From: Auanema rhodensis | Taxonomy: Eukaryota; Nematoda; Chromadorea; Rhabditida; Rhabditidae | Direction of reading: 5' to 3' | Length of the DNA: 64,000 nucleotides | NCBI GenBank assembly: GCA_964057225.1 | Contig: OZ059895.1 | Location: 806,001-870,000, forward strand | Shown: positions 12,969 to 20,257 of the stretch, piece by piece | How the letters are laid out: the number at the start of each line of letters is the position of its first letter | Numbering within the stretch: the first letter of the stretch is position 1 | Translations under genes and position numbers: made by a program | The notes under the pieces: model-generated | The model's input: only the letters and a program-made list of their open reading frames with translations | What the model was told of the DNA's origin: nothing | The model's database searches: none

Positions 12969-12983
12969 TGGGGGCCGAACCGG
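12969..12983 (+). other. Primer-binding site, possibly tRNA-Pro
   Basis: tgggggccgaaccgg follows the LTR without a gap. It starts with TGG, the complement of the tRNA CCA end. Its first seven bases (TGGGGGC) equal the start of the tRNA-Pro primer site used by murine leukaemia viruses, and eukaryotic tRNA-Pro has C before CCA. The next bases diverge from the vertebrate tRNA-Pro complement, so the primer in this host is unproven. Confidence 0.7.
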
Positions 12984-13003
12984 TCTTCACTATTTTATTG
13001 TTT

Positions 13004-13030
13004 GGGTTGAGCTAATTGCTCATATAACCC
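13004..13030 (+). other. Leader hairpin 1, just downstream of the primer-binding site
   Basis: GGGTT-GAGC (13004-13012) can pair with GCTC (13018-13021) and, across a 4-nt internal bulge, AACCC (13026-13030), leaving a 5-nt loop. Retroelements often carry packaging or dimerisation signals in this position; a role here is inference. Confidence 0.5.
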
Positions 13031-13214
13031 TGTTTGAAAGCTCGAATAGAGTTTGGTGAAAAAGTCACTGCTACCTGAATAGGGTTCTGTTTGTATTCAT
13101 TCAATTTTGTTTGGTATTTGCCGAATAAAAGTGAAGTTTACAGAACAATTATCATTTGACAGTGTTGGTAACAACAGTGTCTCTTGGTTTATTGTTGTAC
13201 GGTTGTTTTTGGTT

Positions 13215-13238
13215 AAAGTGTTTACTTTTAAACACTTT
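13215..13238 (+). other. Leader hairpin 2, perfect 10-bp stem
   Basis: AAAGTGTTTA (13215-13224) and TAAACACTTT (13229-13238) are perfect complements around the 4-nt loop cttt. It is the strongest simple hairpin I saw in the leader. It could be part of an RNA packaging, dimerisation or translation signal. Confidence 0.65.
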
Positions 13239-13397
13239 TTCTGATTTCTTCCGCTGTGAACTACATTCAGAACTTGGGTAGTAGTAACTAATATCAAGTA
13301 AATTCAATTTTCTTGATATAAGTGCTTGTTTGATTCTTTCAAATAGCAATAAATTAGTAGAGGAATTTCTAGTAATTTTTTTTCATTGATAGGTGAA

Positions 13398-14090
13398 ATG
13401 TCATTTGTGAATGAATTGCTCGATATGGACTTCGAGAGCGCATTTGAAGAGGTAATGTTGAATTCATTCATCTCTGAAATATTATCGGCTATTGAGCCGT
13501 TGAATGATTGTTTACGTAAAGATTTTACGGAAAAAATCAGAAATTCTGCTGAGAAAAGGAGAGCAGAGCAGAAAGTTGCTAATTTGATAAACTCAATGAA
13601 GCAAAATTTAGCTAGTGAATTGCGAAAAGGGCAAAATTGGAGATTTATCCAGTCCATTATTACAGTAATGAACAAGAGTGGGCTCAAAAAGCCTTCAGAG
13701 TTGGGTAATACTCTGAAGTTAGCTGATAAACGAGCGGAAACAACTAAATTCATTTGTGAGATTTTCCAACTCAATGAAAGTGAGATAGTGGACGAGATGA
13801 GGGCGATTAATAGTACTATGAAAGATTTATGCGATTTTTTCAAATGTGATAAAAAATCTTTGAAGCATGAAATATTTAATAGTTTTAATTTGCAGAGATC
13901 AGCAGCTATCGAGAGCCAAGCGCAATTAGCTATGGCGGATATGATGATTGATGACAAAGCAGCAGGTAAAATAGAAGAGGAAAATTCTGAAATTGAATAT
14001 ATTTTACAGTTGCATCGACAGAAGGAGTTGAGAACAACTCAGAAATGGTTGACGGATGTTCAACAGGAACAGGAAAAAAAGAGGAATTAG
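13398..14090 (+). CDS. ORF1: 230-aa helical protein, N-terminal part of the Gag-Pol polyprotein
   Basis: Starts at ATG 13398, the first ATG after the LTR, with G at -3. The frame is open upstream only to 13353 and without another ATG. Ends at TAG 14088-14090. By eye it is mostly helical with many charged residues: an acidic N-terminus, a basic segment around residues 45-75 (KIRNSAEKRRAEQK), and a Gln/Glu/Lys-rich tail ending in QEQEKKRN. I see no zinc knuckle, capsid motif, signal peptide or membrane segment. The capsid-like and nucleocapsid regions lie in ORF2, so ORF1 may be a matrix-like or assembly domain. It overlaps ORF2, which is in the -1 frame, and the A7 run near its end forms a slippery heptamer. 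It could instead be the 5' part of one original Gag-Pol frame split by a one-base indel. Function not recognised. Confidence 0.8.
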   Translation: MSFVNELLDMDFESAFEEVMLNSFISEILSAIEPLNDCLRKDFTEKIRNSAEKRRAEQKVANLINSMKQNLASELRKGQNWRFIQSIITVMNKSGLKKPSELGNTLKLADKRAETTKFICEIFQLNESEIVDEMRAINSTMKDLCDFFKCDKKSLKHEIFNSFNLQRSAAIESQAQLAMADMMIDDKAAGKIEEENSEIEYILQLHRQKELRTTQKWLTDVQQEQEKKRN

Positions 14091-17000
14091 ACTCCAAGGG
14101 TGAGTCATCTTTGCCTTTTAATGGACTCAGCGCGCAGAATGAAGCGTTTTTGGACATAATGCGAGCGCAATTGCTGCCTGATGTTCCAAGTTTTTCGAGT
14201 GGGTCGTTCGAGAAATGGAACCATTTTGTAGAAGGGTTTCACCTGAAATACCCAAAAAGCACGTTGTCGGCAAGCGGCCGCAGAACGCTGTTTGTAGAAA
14301 AATTAAGAGGAGAGGCGAGAGATAGGTATGATGAGTTGCCTGAAATAATCAGAAACAGTTCGCTCGACAAAATAATAGAGGAACTGAATAAGCAACATGA
14401 GTATTCTAAGAGAGCAAGTAGGTTAGATGCCATAGCTGCTCTTAAATCTTTGAAGTTTGACAACAATAGCAATCTAATAAGCTTTTGTAAGAAACTAGAA
14501 GAAACTTCTAGGAAGGCTTACCCCGGATTGTCTATGTCAAAGTTATCGTTCACAAGAGCTCAAGTCTTGTATGAGGTACTCAGAGAATGTACTTGTGCAT
14601 TACAAGTACTTGAGACAATAGAGACTAGTGAAGAAGGGGAGGTGTATGAGAAAGTGAAAGAGGTCGCTTTACGTTGTGAAAGAAATAAGCGCATTCACTA
14701 CAATCAGCATAGAAAGGACAGAATACCTGAAGTAAACCTGCCCAGGCTGAGATTTTTGAAGCAGAATAATACTGCTAGTGGTCAACACATGACCAATCGT
14801 GACAGTTACGTAACTGAAAAGGTTCGTAATTTTCCACAGAGAAAAGAAGTTATTTGTTACATATGTAACAGAAGTGGTCATATAGCAACACATTGTGCTG
14901 AAAGAAAACGACCATCAGACAATTCTAAAAGAATTGAACAAGAACAGAACAATATGGGTTCTGTTATGAATAAGCAAGCTGTTGCATGGAACAAAACTAT
15001 CAAAACATGCAACAACAGCTATGATGCAAAATTGATTGGTGAGCAGAGTTTACTACCTATGTTAATCTGCAGCATGAGAAATAAAAAAGTTCTTATTGAC
15101 ACGGGATCGCAAATATCAGTGATGTCGTCACAAGCTCTAGTTAATTTGATGAATGAAGGGGTTGACTTAGATAGAAGTGTAACTCAACTTCCTTGGAATG
15201 GAGATAAGTTCATAGCGAATGCCTCGGGTACGCGAATGAATTTTGTTGGAGCAATAAGCTGTGAAGTTTATTGCTCAGAAAGTAAAAAAACTGCACAAGT
15301 ATGTTTTTTGGTGAGAAAAAGTAGAGATGATTCTATACTTATTGGTACGAATGCCCTGAAAGATTTGGGCATATCTTTGAAGTTTTATAGAAAGGAGGCC
15401 ATAGCCTTACAGAGAGTTTATATACCTGCGAATAAAAGTAGAACGTTACAAATCTCATGTGACGAGCAGAAAGATAGCTTACTGGTATCCCATAGGAGTG
15501 ATATACTCACGGGAATATGTAAAGTGGACACCAATAGTTCCACTACAGTGATTGTGGCTAACATGACATGCCAGCCAACCACGATAAAGAAAGGAGAGAT
15601 TGTCGGTAAATGGGAGTCCGAGAATTGGACTGAAAAGCTGACTGCACTGAATGACGAATTGAAAACCGAATCAATTGATGTGTTAGAGATGCGTATGTTA
15701 GATCAATACGCTAAACCAACAGATCCGGTTGGAAGAGCAGAAAAAGTCATTGCTGTCTTAGAAGAGAAAAGTGGTGTAACCTTTGATCCAAAGGTCAAGG
15801 ACCTTTTAGAAGAATATTCATCGATATTTGCGTTGGTTGATGCTGATCTGCAACAAACAAATATTGTCACTATGAATATTGATACGGGAGATGCGAGTCC
15901 TATTCGTCAAAAAGTACGACCAGTGCCGTTTGGTATAAAAAATGAGTTTAGAGGTATTATAAAAGACCTATTACAAAGAGGGGTTATAGAACCTAGCCAA
16001 AGCGCATGGGCAAGCCCTGTAGTCTTAGTAGAGAAAAAAGACAAATCTATCAGACTCTGTATAGATTATAGAGAATTGAATAAGGTCCTGAAACTAGATG
16101 CTTATCCAATACCAACGATAGATATCATTCTTAGATCGATGAACGGGAAGAAAATATTTTCCACATTTGATCTATCGTCGGGGTTTTGGCAAATAAAACT
16201 TTCCGAAGAAGATAAAGAAAAAACATCTTTCGTGACCAGCGAAGGATCTTTTCAATTTGTGGTATGTCCTTTTGGCTTAGCAACTAGTCCACCAACATTC
16301 CAAAGAATGATGGACAAAGCTCTGGGAGATTTACTCAAAAGTAATGAAGTTTTTCTTTATATAGACGATATAATGATTGCAACAGATACTTTCGAAAGAC
16401 ATTTTGAAGTTATGAAGAATGTTTTTGAAGCGCTGAAACAAGCAAATTTATCGTTGAAAGCGGTTAAGTGTAAACTTTTACAAAACGAAGTGGATTATTT
16501 GGGCCACAAAGTAAACGGAGAAGGTATTCACGCCGATCCGAATAAAATTGAGGCAATTTTAAAATATCCCTTACCAAATACGATTGCTGAATTAAGAACA
16601 TTCTTGGGAATGGCGTCGTATTACAGAAAATTTGTGCTAAATTTCGCTGCTATTGCTAAACCAATGCACGAAATGACAAGTGAAAAAAGTAAATGGGAAT
16701 GGACCCAAGAGAGAAAAGAGGCTTTTGAAGTTCTAAAGAAAAAGCTTACTCAAGCTCCTGTACTAATACAGCCTGACTGGGAAGGTGCAAATAGCGGTAA
16801 AAACCCATATATTATATACACTGATGCGTGTGCATCTGGTGTAGGAGCGGTGTTATGTCAAAAAGCAAAAGATAATTTTTTACACCCGATTGCCTTCGTT
16901 TCTAAAGGTTTGTCAAAAGCGGAAAAAAATTATCATGTAACAGATTTAGAAGCTCTGGCTATTGTATTTGCGCTAGAGAAGTTTCAATATTACATTTATA

Positions 17001-19687
17001 ATACTGAAAAAACAGTTGTGAAAACTGATCATCAACCATTGACATGTCTGTTCAAGAAGACAGCAAGTGGGAGAATGTTGAGATGGAGCCTGATTGTACA
17101 GCGATACAGAATAACTATTGAGTACGTCAAAGGAAAAGGAAATGTTATAGCGGATGCATTATCGCGAGGTGTTCCAGTCCAAGATAATTTTGATCTTGAA
17201 AGTGACTCAGATATAAAATATATTTGTTCGTTACAAATGAGAGATAATATAGCTGAATTGATGATGGATGAAAATTACAAAAATATTATCAATCTCAGAA
17301 GTGATGAAAAACTCACAGAGAGAATTTTTCTGCCAAAACTGGCACATAAACTATTTGTCGGTGATTTTCTAATTTCAAAAGAAAACTTGTATTATATCAA
17401 CGAGAAGGGTGAGAAATTATTAGTCATTCCTCCGTCAAAAAGATATGACATATATAAAGAAGCTCATGAAGGATTATTTGGAGCTCATTTTGGACCGAAA
17501 AAAATTATACGTTCTCTAAAGAGACAATTTTTTTGGGACGGTCTGGATTCAGATGTACGGAAATGGCATAGTGAGTGCAAAAAGTGTTTTTTAGCAAATA
17601 GTCGAACGAGTCCAGTTCCACTATTACAGCCTTATAGAACGGAAAAACCATTCGAATTGGTTGGGATTGATGTGATGGATCTGGGTCGAACAACATCAAA
17701 CAATCGTTATGTTGTTGCTATAATAGATCACTTCAGTAAATGGTTAGGTGCATATGCTGTACCAGACAAATCAGCAGCAACTATAGCAAATGTGATAGTT
17801 GTAAAATGGATTTGTGAAGGGGCGAAATGGCCTAAGAAATTTTTATCCGATAAAGGAACTGAATTTTTGAACAAAGTAGTAGATGAAATAAAAAGAATCA
17901 CAAATATTGAATGGATTACTACTATGGGTTATAACCCAAGGGAAAATGGTATAACTGAACGAGTTAATCAGACTATTCAAAGAGCGTTGAAAAAAGCAGG
18001 TAATAGTCCTTCAGAATGGGATAAACTTTTACCATTTGTGACGTATGCTTACAACACAACGCCTCATGAAGCAACAGGCGAATCCCCATTTTTCATTTTA
18101 CATGGGTTTGAACCTTATCTAGTGTCTAACATTGTCGAACCTGACAAACCAAAACTAGTAGAATATGAACTGGATGAATACAAAGTAGATCTTCTAGAAG
18201 GGTTTCGGTTATCAAGGAAACTCGCCATTGAAAAAAATGATCAGGAACGCGAAAAGTTCAAAATGTATTATGATTCTAAGAAAAGTAAACAACAAATGGT
18301 TTTCCACATCGGAGATAGAGTTTACTTAAAAATTATCAATGAAAAACATAAGCATGTTAATAAAAAATTGGTAAATAATTTACGAGGTCCATATCGGATT
18401 ATTGAGTGTTATAAGACATCTGCTCTTATAACAGAATTAACAGGGAAAAATGAACCCATAAAAATTCAGTATGATTTGTTAGTGAAACTCCCTAGTGCAA
18501 TAGATGACATACCAGTTGAGACTAAAAAGAAAAGGAAACAGACCAAAATTAATGAGCTCTATTGCAGGAATATCACCATCACTCATAAAGACGCTTGTCA
18601 CCCTTTATATGAGTGTGATGGAAAATACGTGATGCCTGATGGAAACCATCAAATGTGCTCCTTTAAAACTGCTACGTATGGCGATATATTGGATAACAGA
18701 TGTCCAACATTATTGAGAGGAATCAGAGTAAAGAACACGTTTCGTCTAGCGCAGTTTTTATGCATCATGAAAGATCCAAGAATTTGGATATCCGAAAAGA
18801 TTAATTTTATCAATAGGATGAACGTACATCCGGATGCGGAAAGCATGGCTGAAGCGATCTTAATTCAAAAAAAATTTTGTTTACATGCAAAAGTCAATTT
18901 CTCGGTAATCGAGAATTTTCATATCTCTTGTTCAAATAACGTTGAATTTAATATGTCAGCAGATGACATTTCCAAAGCTTTTTTGTTGGCTGCTGAAAAA
19001 ATAGCCCGTGTTGTAAAACCTTCTAAAAAAGATGTGCTTTTTGTACCGAAAAGAATGAACGCGGTAAACGACTTATACTTTCCATTTGGTGACTGTATAG
19101 TCTATGAAAATTTGACTGGAGAAGTCATCCCTAAGTTGTTGAATTATAATAATGTTAGGTATGTATTGGTTGTAGTGCCTGTGATTTGTGAAGAAGATGA
19201 GATTAGTAAGATAACAAAACAGTTGGGGAGATTAGGATGTGCCCTAGAATCCCAGATTTTGTTAATAAGTCCTATCGCAAGATATGACGATAATAAATTT
19301 TTTGAAAGTATGAGAACGTGGCAGAAGGTCCATGAAATGTTCGCAGCTGAGAGCGCTACTCTTAATAATAAATTGTGGGTCCAGTACATAGGGTGTCGAG
19401 GAGACGATCTTGCGCTTGTTACTAACTACTGGTTTGCCGGTGGGCCGTTACCATATCAGAAATCTTCTGATCGTATTTTGTTTGAGCATGTAAAAAGTTT
19501 TTTTGCAATGCTACAAAAAAAATTGCTATCTGTGGGTGTCGCATCTATGCTAAATAGAATTGAAAGGCGGAAACAAAAGCCAGCGACAAATATAAAGCCA
19601 TATGAGAAATTCTCTTATAAGAAGAATTCTGCGAATTTGCACAAAACCCATAAGCCTCAACAACAGTTTAAAAAAACAGCACCATAA
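14045..19687 (+). CDS. gag-pol: ORF2: Gag (capsid, zinc knuckle)-protease-RT-RNase H-integrase polyprotein with C-terminal extension
   Basis: 1880 codons without a stop. The ATG at 14045 has a good context (G at -3 and +4), but expression by frameshift from ORF1 is more likely. Residues about 37-235 resemble a retrotransposon capsid (LRGEARDRYDELP). C271-C284 is a CX2CX4HX4C zinc knuckle. Protease has DTGS at 352-355. RT (about 600-830) has D709 and YIDD at 772-775. RNase H acidic residues are D927, E969, D995 and D1037. Integrase has H1141, H1148, C1178 and C1181 for zinc and D1209, D1269, E1305 as D,D35E catalytic residues. GPY is at 1448-1450. Together these copy the element RNA into DNA in particles and insert it in the nucleus. 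Residues about 1495-1880 are an extension I cannot name: several Cys/His near its start, an alternating hydrophobic strand/helix middle, and a Lys/Gln-rich basic tail. No membrane segment is evident. Confidence 0.95.
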   Translation: MVDGCSTGTGKKEELDSKGESSLPFNGLSAQNEAFLDIMRAQLLPDVPSFSSGSFEKWNHFVEGFHLKYPKSTLSASGRRTLFVEKLRGEARDRYDELPEIIRNSSLDKIIEELNKQHEYSKRASRLDAIAALKSLKFDNNSNLISFCKKLEETSRKAYPGLSMSKLSFTRAQVLYEVLRECTCALQVLETIETSEEGEVYEKVKEVALRCERNKRIHYNQHRKDRIPEVNLPRLRFLKQNNTASGQHMTNRDSYVTEKVRNFPQRKEVICYICNRSGHIATHCAERKRPSDNSKRIEQEQNNMGSVMNKQAVAWNKTIKTCNNSYDAKLIGEQSLLPMLICSMRNKKVLIDTGSQISVMSSQALVNLMNEGVDLDRSVTQLPWNGDKFIANASGTRMNFVGAISCEVYCSESKKTAQVCFLVRKSRDDSILIGTNALKDLGISLKFYRKEAIALQRVYIPANKSRTLQISCDEQKDSLLVSHRSDILTGICKVDTNSSTTVIVANMTCQPTTIKKGEIVGKWESENWTEKLTALNDELKTESIDVLEMRMLDQYAKPTDPVGRAEKVIAVLEEKSGVTFDPKVKDLLEEYSSIFALVDADLQQTNIVTMNIDTGDASPIRQKVRPVPFGIKNEFRGIIKDLLQRGVIEPSQSAWASPVVLVEKKDKSIRLCIDYRELNKVLKLDAYPIPTIDIILRSMNGKKIFSTFDLSSGFWQIKLSEEDKEKTSFVTSEGSFQFVVCPFGLATSPPTFQRMMDKALGDLLKSNEVFLYIDDIMIATDTFERHFEVMKNVFEALKQANLSLKAVKCKLLQNEVDYLGHKVNGEGIHADPNKIEAILKYPLPNTIAELRTFLGMASYYRKFVLNFAAIAKPMHEMTSEKSKWEWTQERKEAFEVLKKKLTQAPVLIQPDWEGANSGKNPYIIYTDACASGVGAVLCQKAKDNFLHPIAFVSKGLSKAEKNYHVTDLEALAIVFALEKFQYYIYNTEKTVVKTDHQPLTCLFKKTASGRMLRWSLIVQRYRITIEYVKGKGNVIADALSRGVPVQDNFDLESDSDIKYICSLQMRDNIAELMMDENYKNIINLRSDEKLTERIFLPKLAHKLFVGDFLISKENLYYINEKGEKLLVIPPSKRYDIYKEAHEGLFGAHFGPKKIIRSLKRQFFWDGLDSDVRKWHSECKKCFLANSRTSPVPLLQPYRTEKPFELVGIDVMDLGRTTSNNRYVVAIIDHFSKWLGAYAVPDKSAATIANVIVVKWICEGAKWPKKFLSDKGTEFLNKVVDEIKRITNIEWITTMGYNPRENGITERVNQTIQRALKKAGNSPSEWDKLLPFVTYAYNTTPHEATGESPFFILHGFEPYLVSNIVEPDKPKLVEYELDEYKVDLLEGFRLSRKLAIEKNDQEREKFKMYYDSKKSKQQMVFHIGDRVYLKIINEKHKHVNKKLVNNLRGPYRIIECYKTSALITELTGKNEPIKIQYDLLVKLPSAIDDIPVETKKKRKQTKINELYCRNITITHKDACHPLYECDGKYVMPDGNHQMCSFKTATYGDILDNRCPTLLRGIRVKNTFRLAQFLCIMKDPRIWISEKINFINRMNVHPDAESMAEAILIQKKFCLHAKVNFSVIENFHISCSNNVEFNMSADDISKAFLLAAEKIARVVKPSKKDVLFVPKRMNAVNDLYFPFGDCIVYENLTGEVIPKLLNYNNVRYVLVVVPVICEEDEISKITKQLGRLGCALESQILLISPIARYDDNKFFESMRTWQKVHEMFAAESATLNNKLWVQYIGCRGDDLALVTNYWFAGGPLPYQKSSDRILFEHVKSFFAMLQKKLLSVGVASMLNRIERRKQKPATNIKPYEKFSYKKNSANLHKTHKPQQQFKKTAP
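14075..14081 (+). promoter_or_regulatory. Slippery heptamer A-AAA-AAG for -1 ribosomal frameshift
   Basis: In the ORF1 frame the codons read ..gaA AAA AAG agg.., a canonical X-XXY-YYZ site, 7 bp before the ORF1 stop. ORF2 is in the -1 frame and open from 13997 (stop TGA at 13994-13996), so a slip gives GAG at 14081 and continues into ORF2. Eight bases downstream a short stem GACTC (14090-14094) / GAGTC (14102-14106) can form. A competing stem TGAGTC (14101-14106) / GACTCA (14124-14129) is also possible. Both are short, so a strong stimulator is not evident. A homopolymer length error or indel would look the same. Confidence 0.65.
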
Positions 19688-19819
19688 CTATTTTCTTGTT
19701 GAAATTTGAATTTTCTCATGTATGTTGTAAATGTTTATTTTTAGTGTTCTTTTTAATGAAACTGTTAAACTATTGAATAAATAGTAATAAGAAGAATTTT
19801 TTCTCGGGACGAGAAATTT
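19688..19819 (+). other. Retroelement 3' untranslated spacer
   Basis: A short AT-rich stretch between the ORF2 stop (TAA 19685-19687) and the purine-rich tract. It contains AATAAA at 19776-19781, which lies before the LTR and is probably incidental. No ORF or env-like remnant is visible. Confidence 0.7.
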
Positions 19820-19832
19820 GAGAGGCCGGGGA
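19820..19832 (+). other. Polypurine tract (plus-strand primer)
   Basis: gagaggccgggga is purine-rich apart from two C and lies just before the 3' LTR. In LTR elements this tract resists RNase H and primes plus-strand DNA, and its 3' edge usually marks the LTR start. Here it is followed by tgtcaa before the base where the 4-bp duplication places the LTR start, leaving a 6-base conflict. Confidence 0.6.
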
Positions 19833-19838
19833 TGTCAA

Positions 19839-20212
19839 GAATATGGCTATAGATACTAAAATGAATAGTATAAATAAAGATAAATATATAATATAATTTA
19901 TATAAAATATTAAGATAACAATTATTCATGAAAAAATTAAATAAAATGAATAATTTGAATAAAATGACCCATTGATAAAACAATCCATAGTAATCGCGCT
20001 CTATTTAGAGATTGTTGGTAAACAGTGAACTGTTGATAATCAACTACCGTAATCTGATTAAAACAATATTTAGTTGTTTTTTTGTCCTAAAATTATTGTG
20101 ATAAGGAATTTTTTTATATTTTTTTCAGTTTGGAATTTTCTCTTGAATTTTTTTGTATTTTTTTTTGTTTTTTTAAATAAATCTTTTTCTTTTTATTTTT
20201 CGTTCTTTGATT
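19839..20212 (+). repeat. 3' LTR
   Basis: Second LTR copy, 373 of 374 bases identical to the 5' copy. It is preceded by the purine-rich tract and the bases tgtcaa, and followed directly by gcaaatctg of the satellite. If the LTR actually starts with TGTCAAG (19833), the 5' copy would have lost its first three bases. The terminal bases TCAAGAA and TTCTTTGA are an imperfect inverted pair, which slightly favours that reading. Confidence 0.93.
20176..20181 (+). promoter_or_regulatory. Candidate poly(A) signal in the 3' LTR
   Basis: AATAAA followed by a T-rich stretch, 31 bp before the LTR end. Other AATAAA copies in the same LTR are at 19940-19945 and 19958-19963. The LTR is so AT-rich that the functional one cannot be chosen by eye. 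Confidence 0.35.
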
Positions 20213-20216
20213 GCAA
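20213..20216. other. Target-site duplication, right copy (gcaa)
   Basis: Second copy of monomer positions 307-310, after which the satellite continues in phase (next monomer start 20258). The base before it differs (t here, c on the left), so the duplication is no longer than four. Confidence 0.8.
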
Positions 20217-20257
20217 ATCTGATAACACAGATCGACGCAGCTTAAAAATCCGCATCG

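Larger units (their letters stand above)
12984..13397 (+). other. Retroelement 5' leader (untranslated)
   Basis: A stretch of 414 bases between the primer-binding site and the first ATG. It has no ATG on the plus strand at all, which fits scanning to the ORF1 start at 13398. It contains two hairpins, listed separately. A tract of eight T followed by cattgatag just before the ATG resembles a splice acceptor, but I find no convincing donor. Open stretches on the minus strand here are not supported. Confidence 0.75.
12595..20212 (+). mobile_element. Full-length Ty3/Gypsy-type LTR retrotransposon, 7618 bp
   Basis: The element is bounded by two direct 374-bp LTRs and a 4-bp duplication (gcaa). 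It interrupts the satellite cleanly at monomer position 310, and the monomer resumes at position 307. Order of parts: 5' LTR, primer-binding site directly after it, leader, ORF1, ORF2 in the -1 frame, purine-rich tract, 3' LTR. The domain order protease, reverse transcriptase, RNase H, integrase separates it from Ty1/Copia, where integrase precedes reverse transcriptase. A GPY/F module after integrase is typical of Ty3/Gypsy. There is no separate third ORF and no clear membrane segment, so no env-like gene. Every catalytic motif I looked for is intact and the LTRs are nearly identical, so it is young and possibly still able to move. Confidence 0.97.

Noticed and set aside
12830-13015. 61-codon open stretch in the 5' LTR (67 codons in the 3' LTR)
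   Set aside because: T-rich low-complexity translation (mostly Phe), starts at a non-ATG codon and runs across the LTR edge. Not a gene.
13313-13322. Shared gatataagtg between leader and satellite
   Set aside because: A 10-base AT-rich match with no extension on either side; chance is the simplest explanation.
13097-13957. Minus-strand open stretches over the leader and ORF1
   Set aside because: They oppose the element's own coding strand, have no recognisable domain and are explained by AT-rich codons of ORF1 read backwards.
18527-19684. Envelope-like domain at the ORF2 C-terminus
   Set aside because: No signal peptide, no convincing membrane segment and no furin-like site; it is continuous with integrase instead of a separate or spliced frame.
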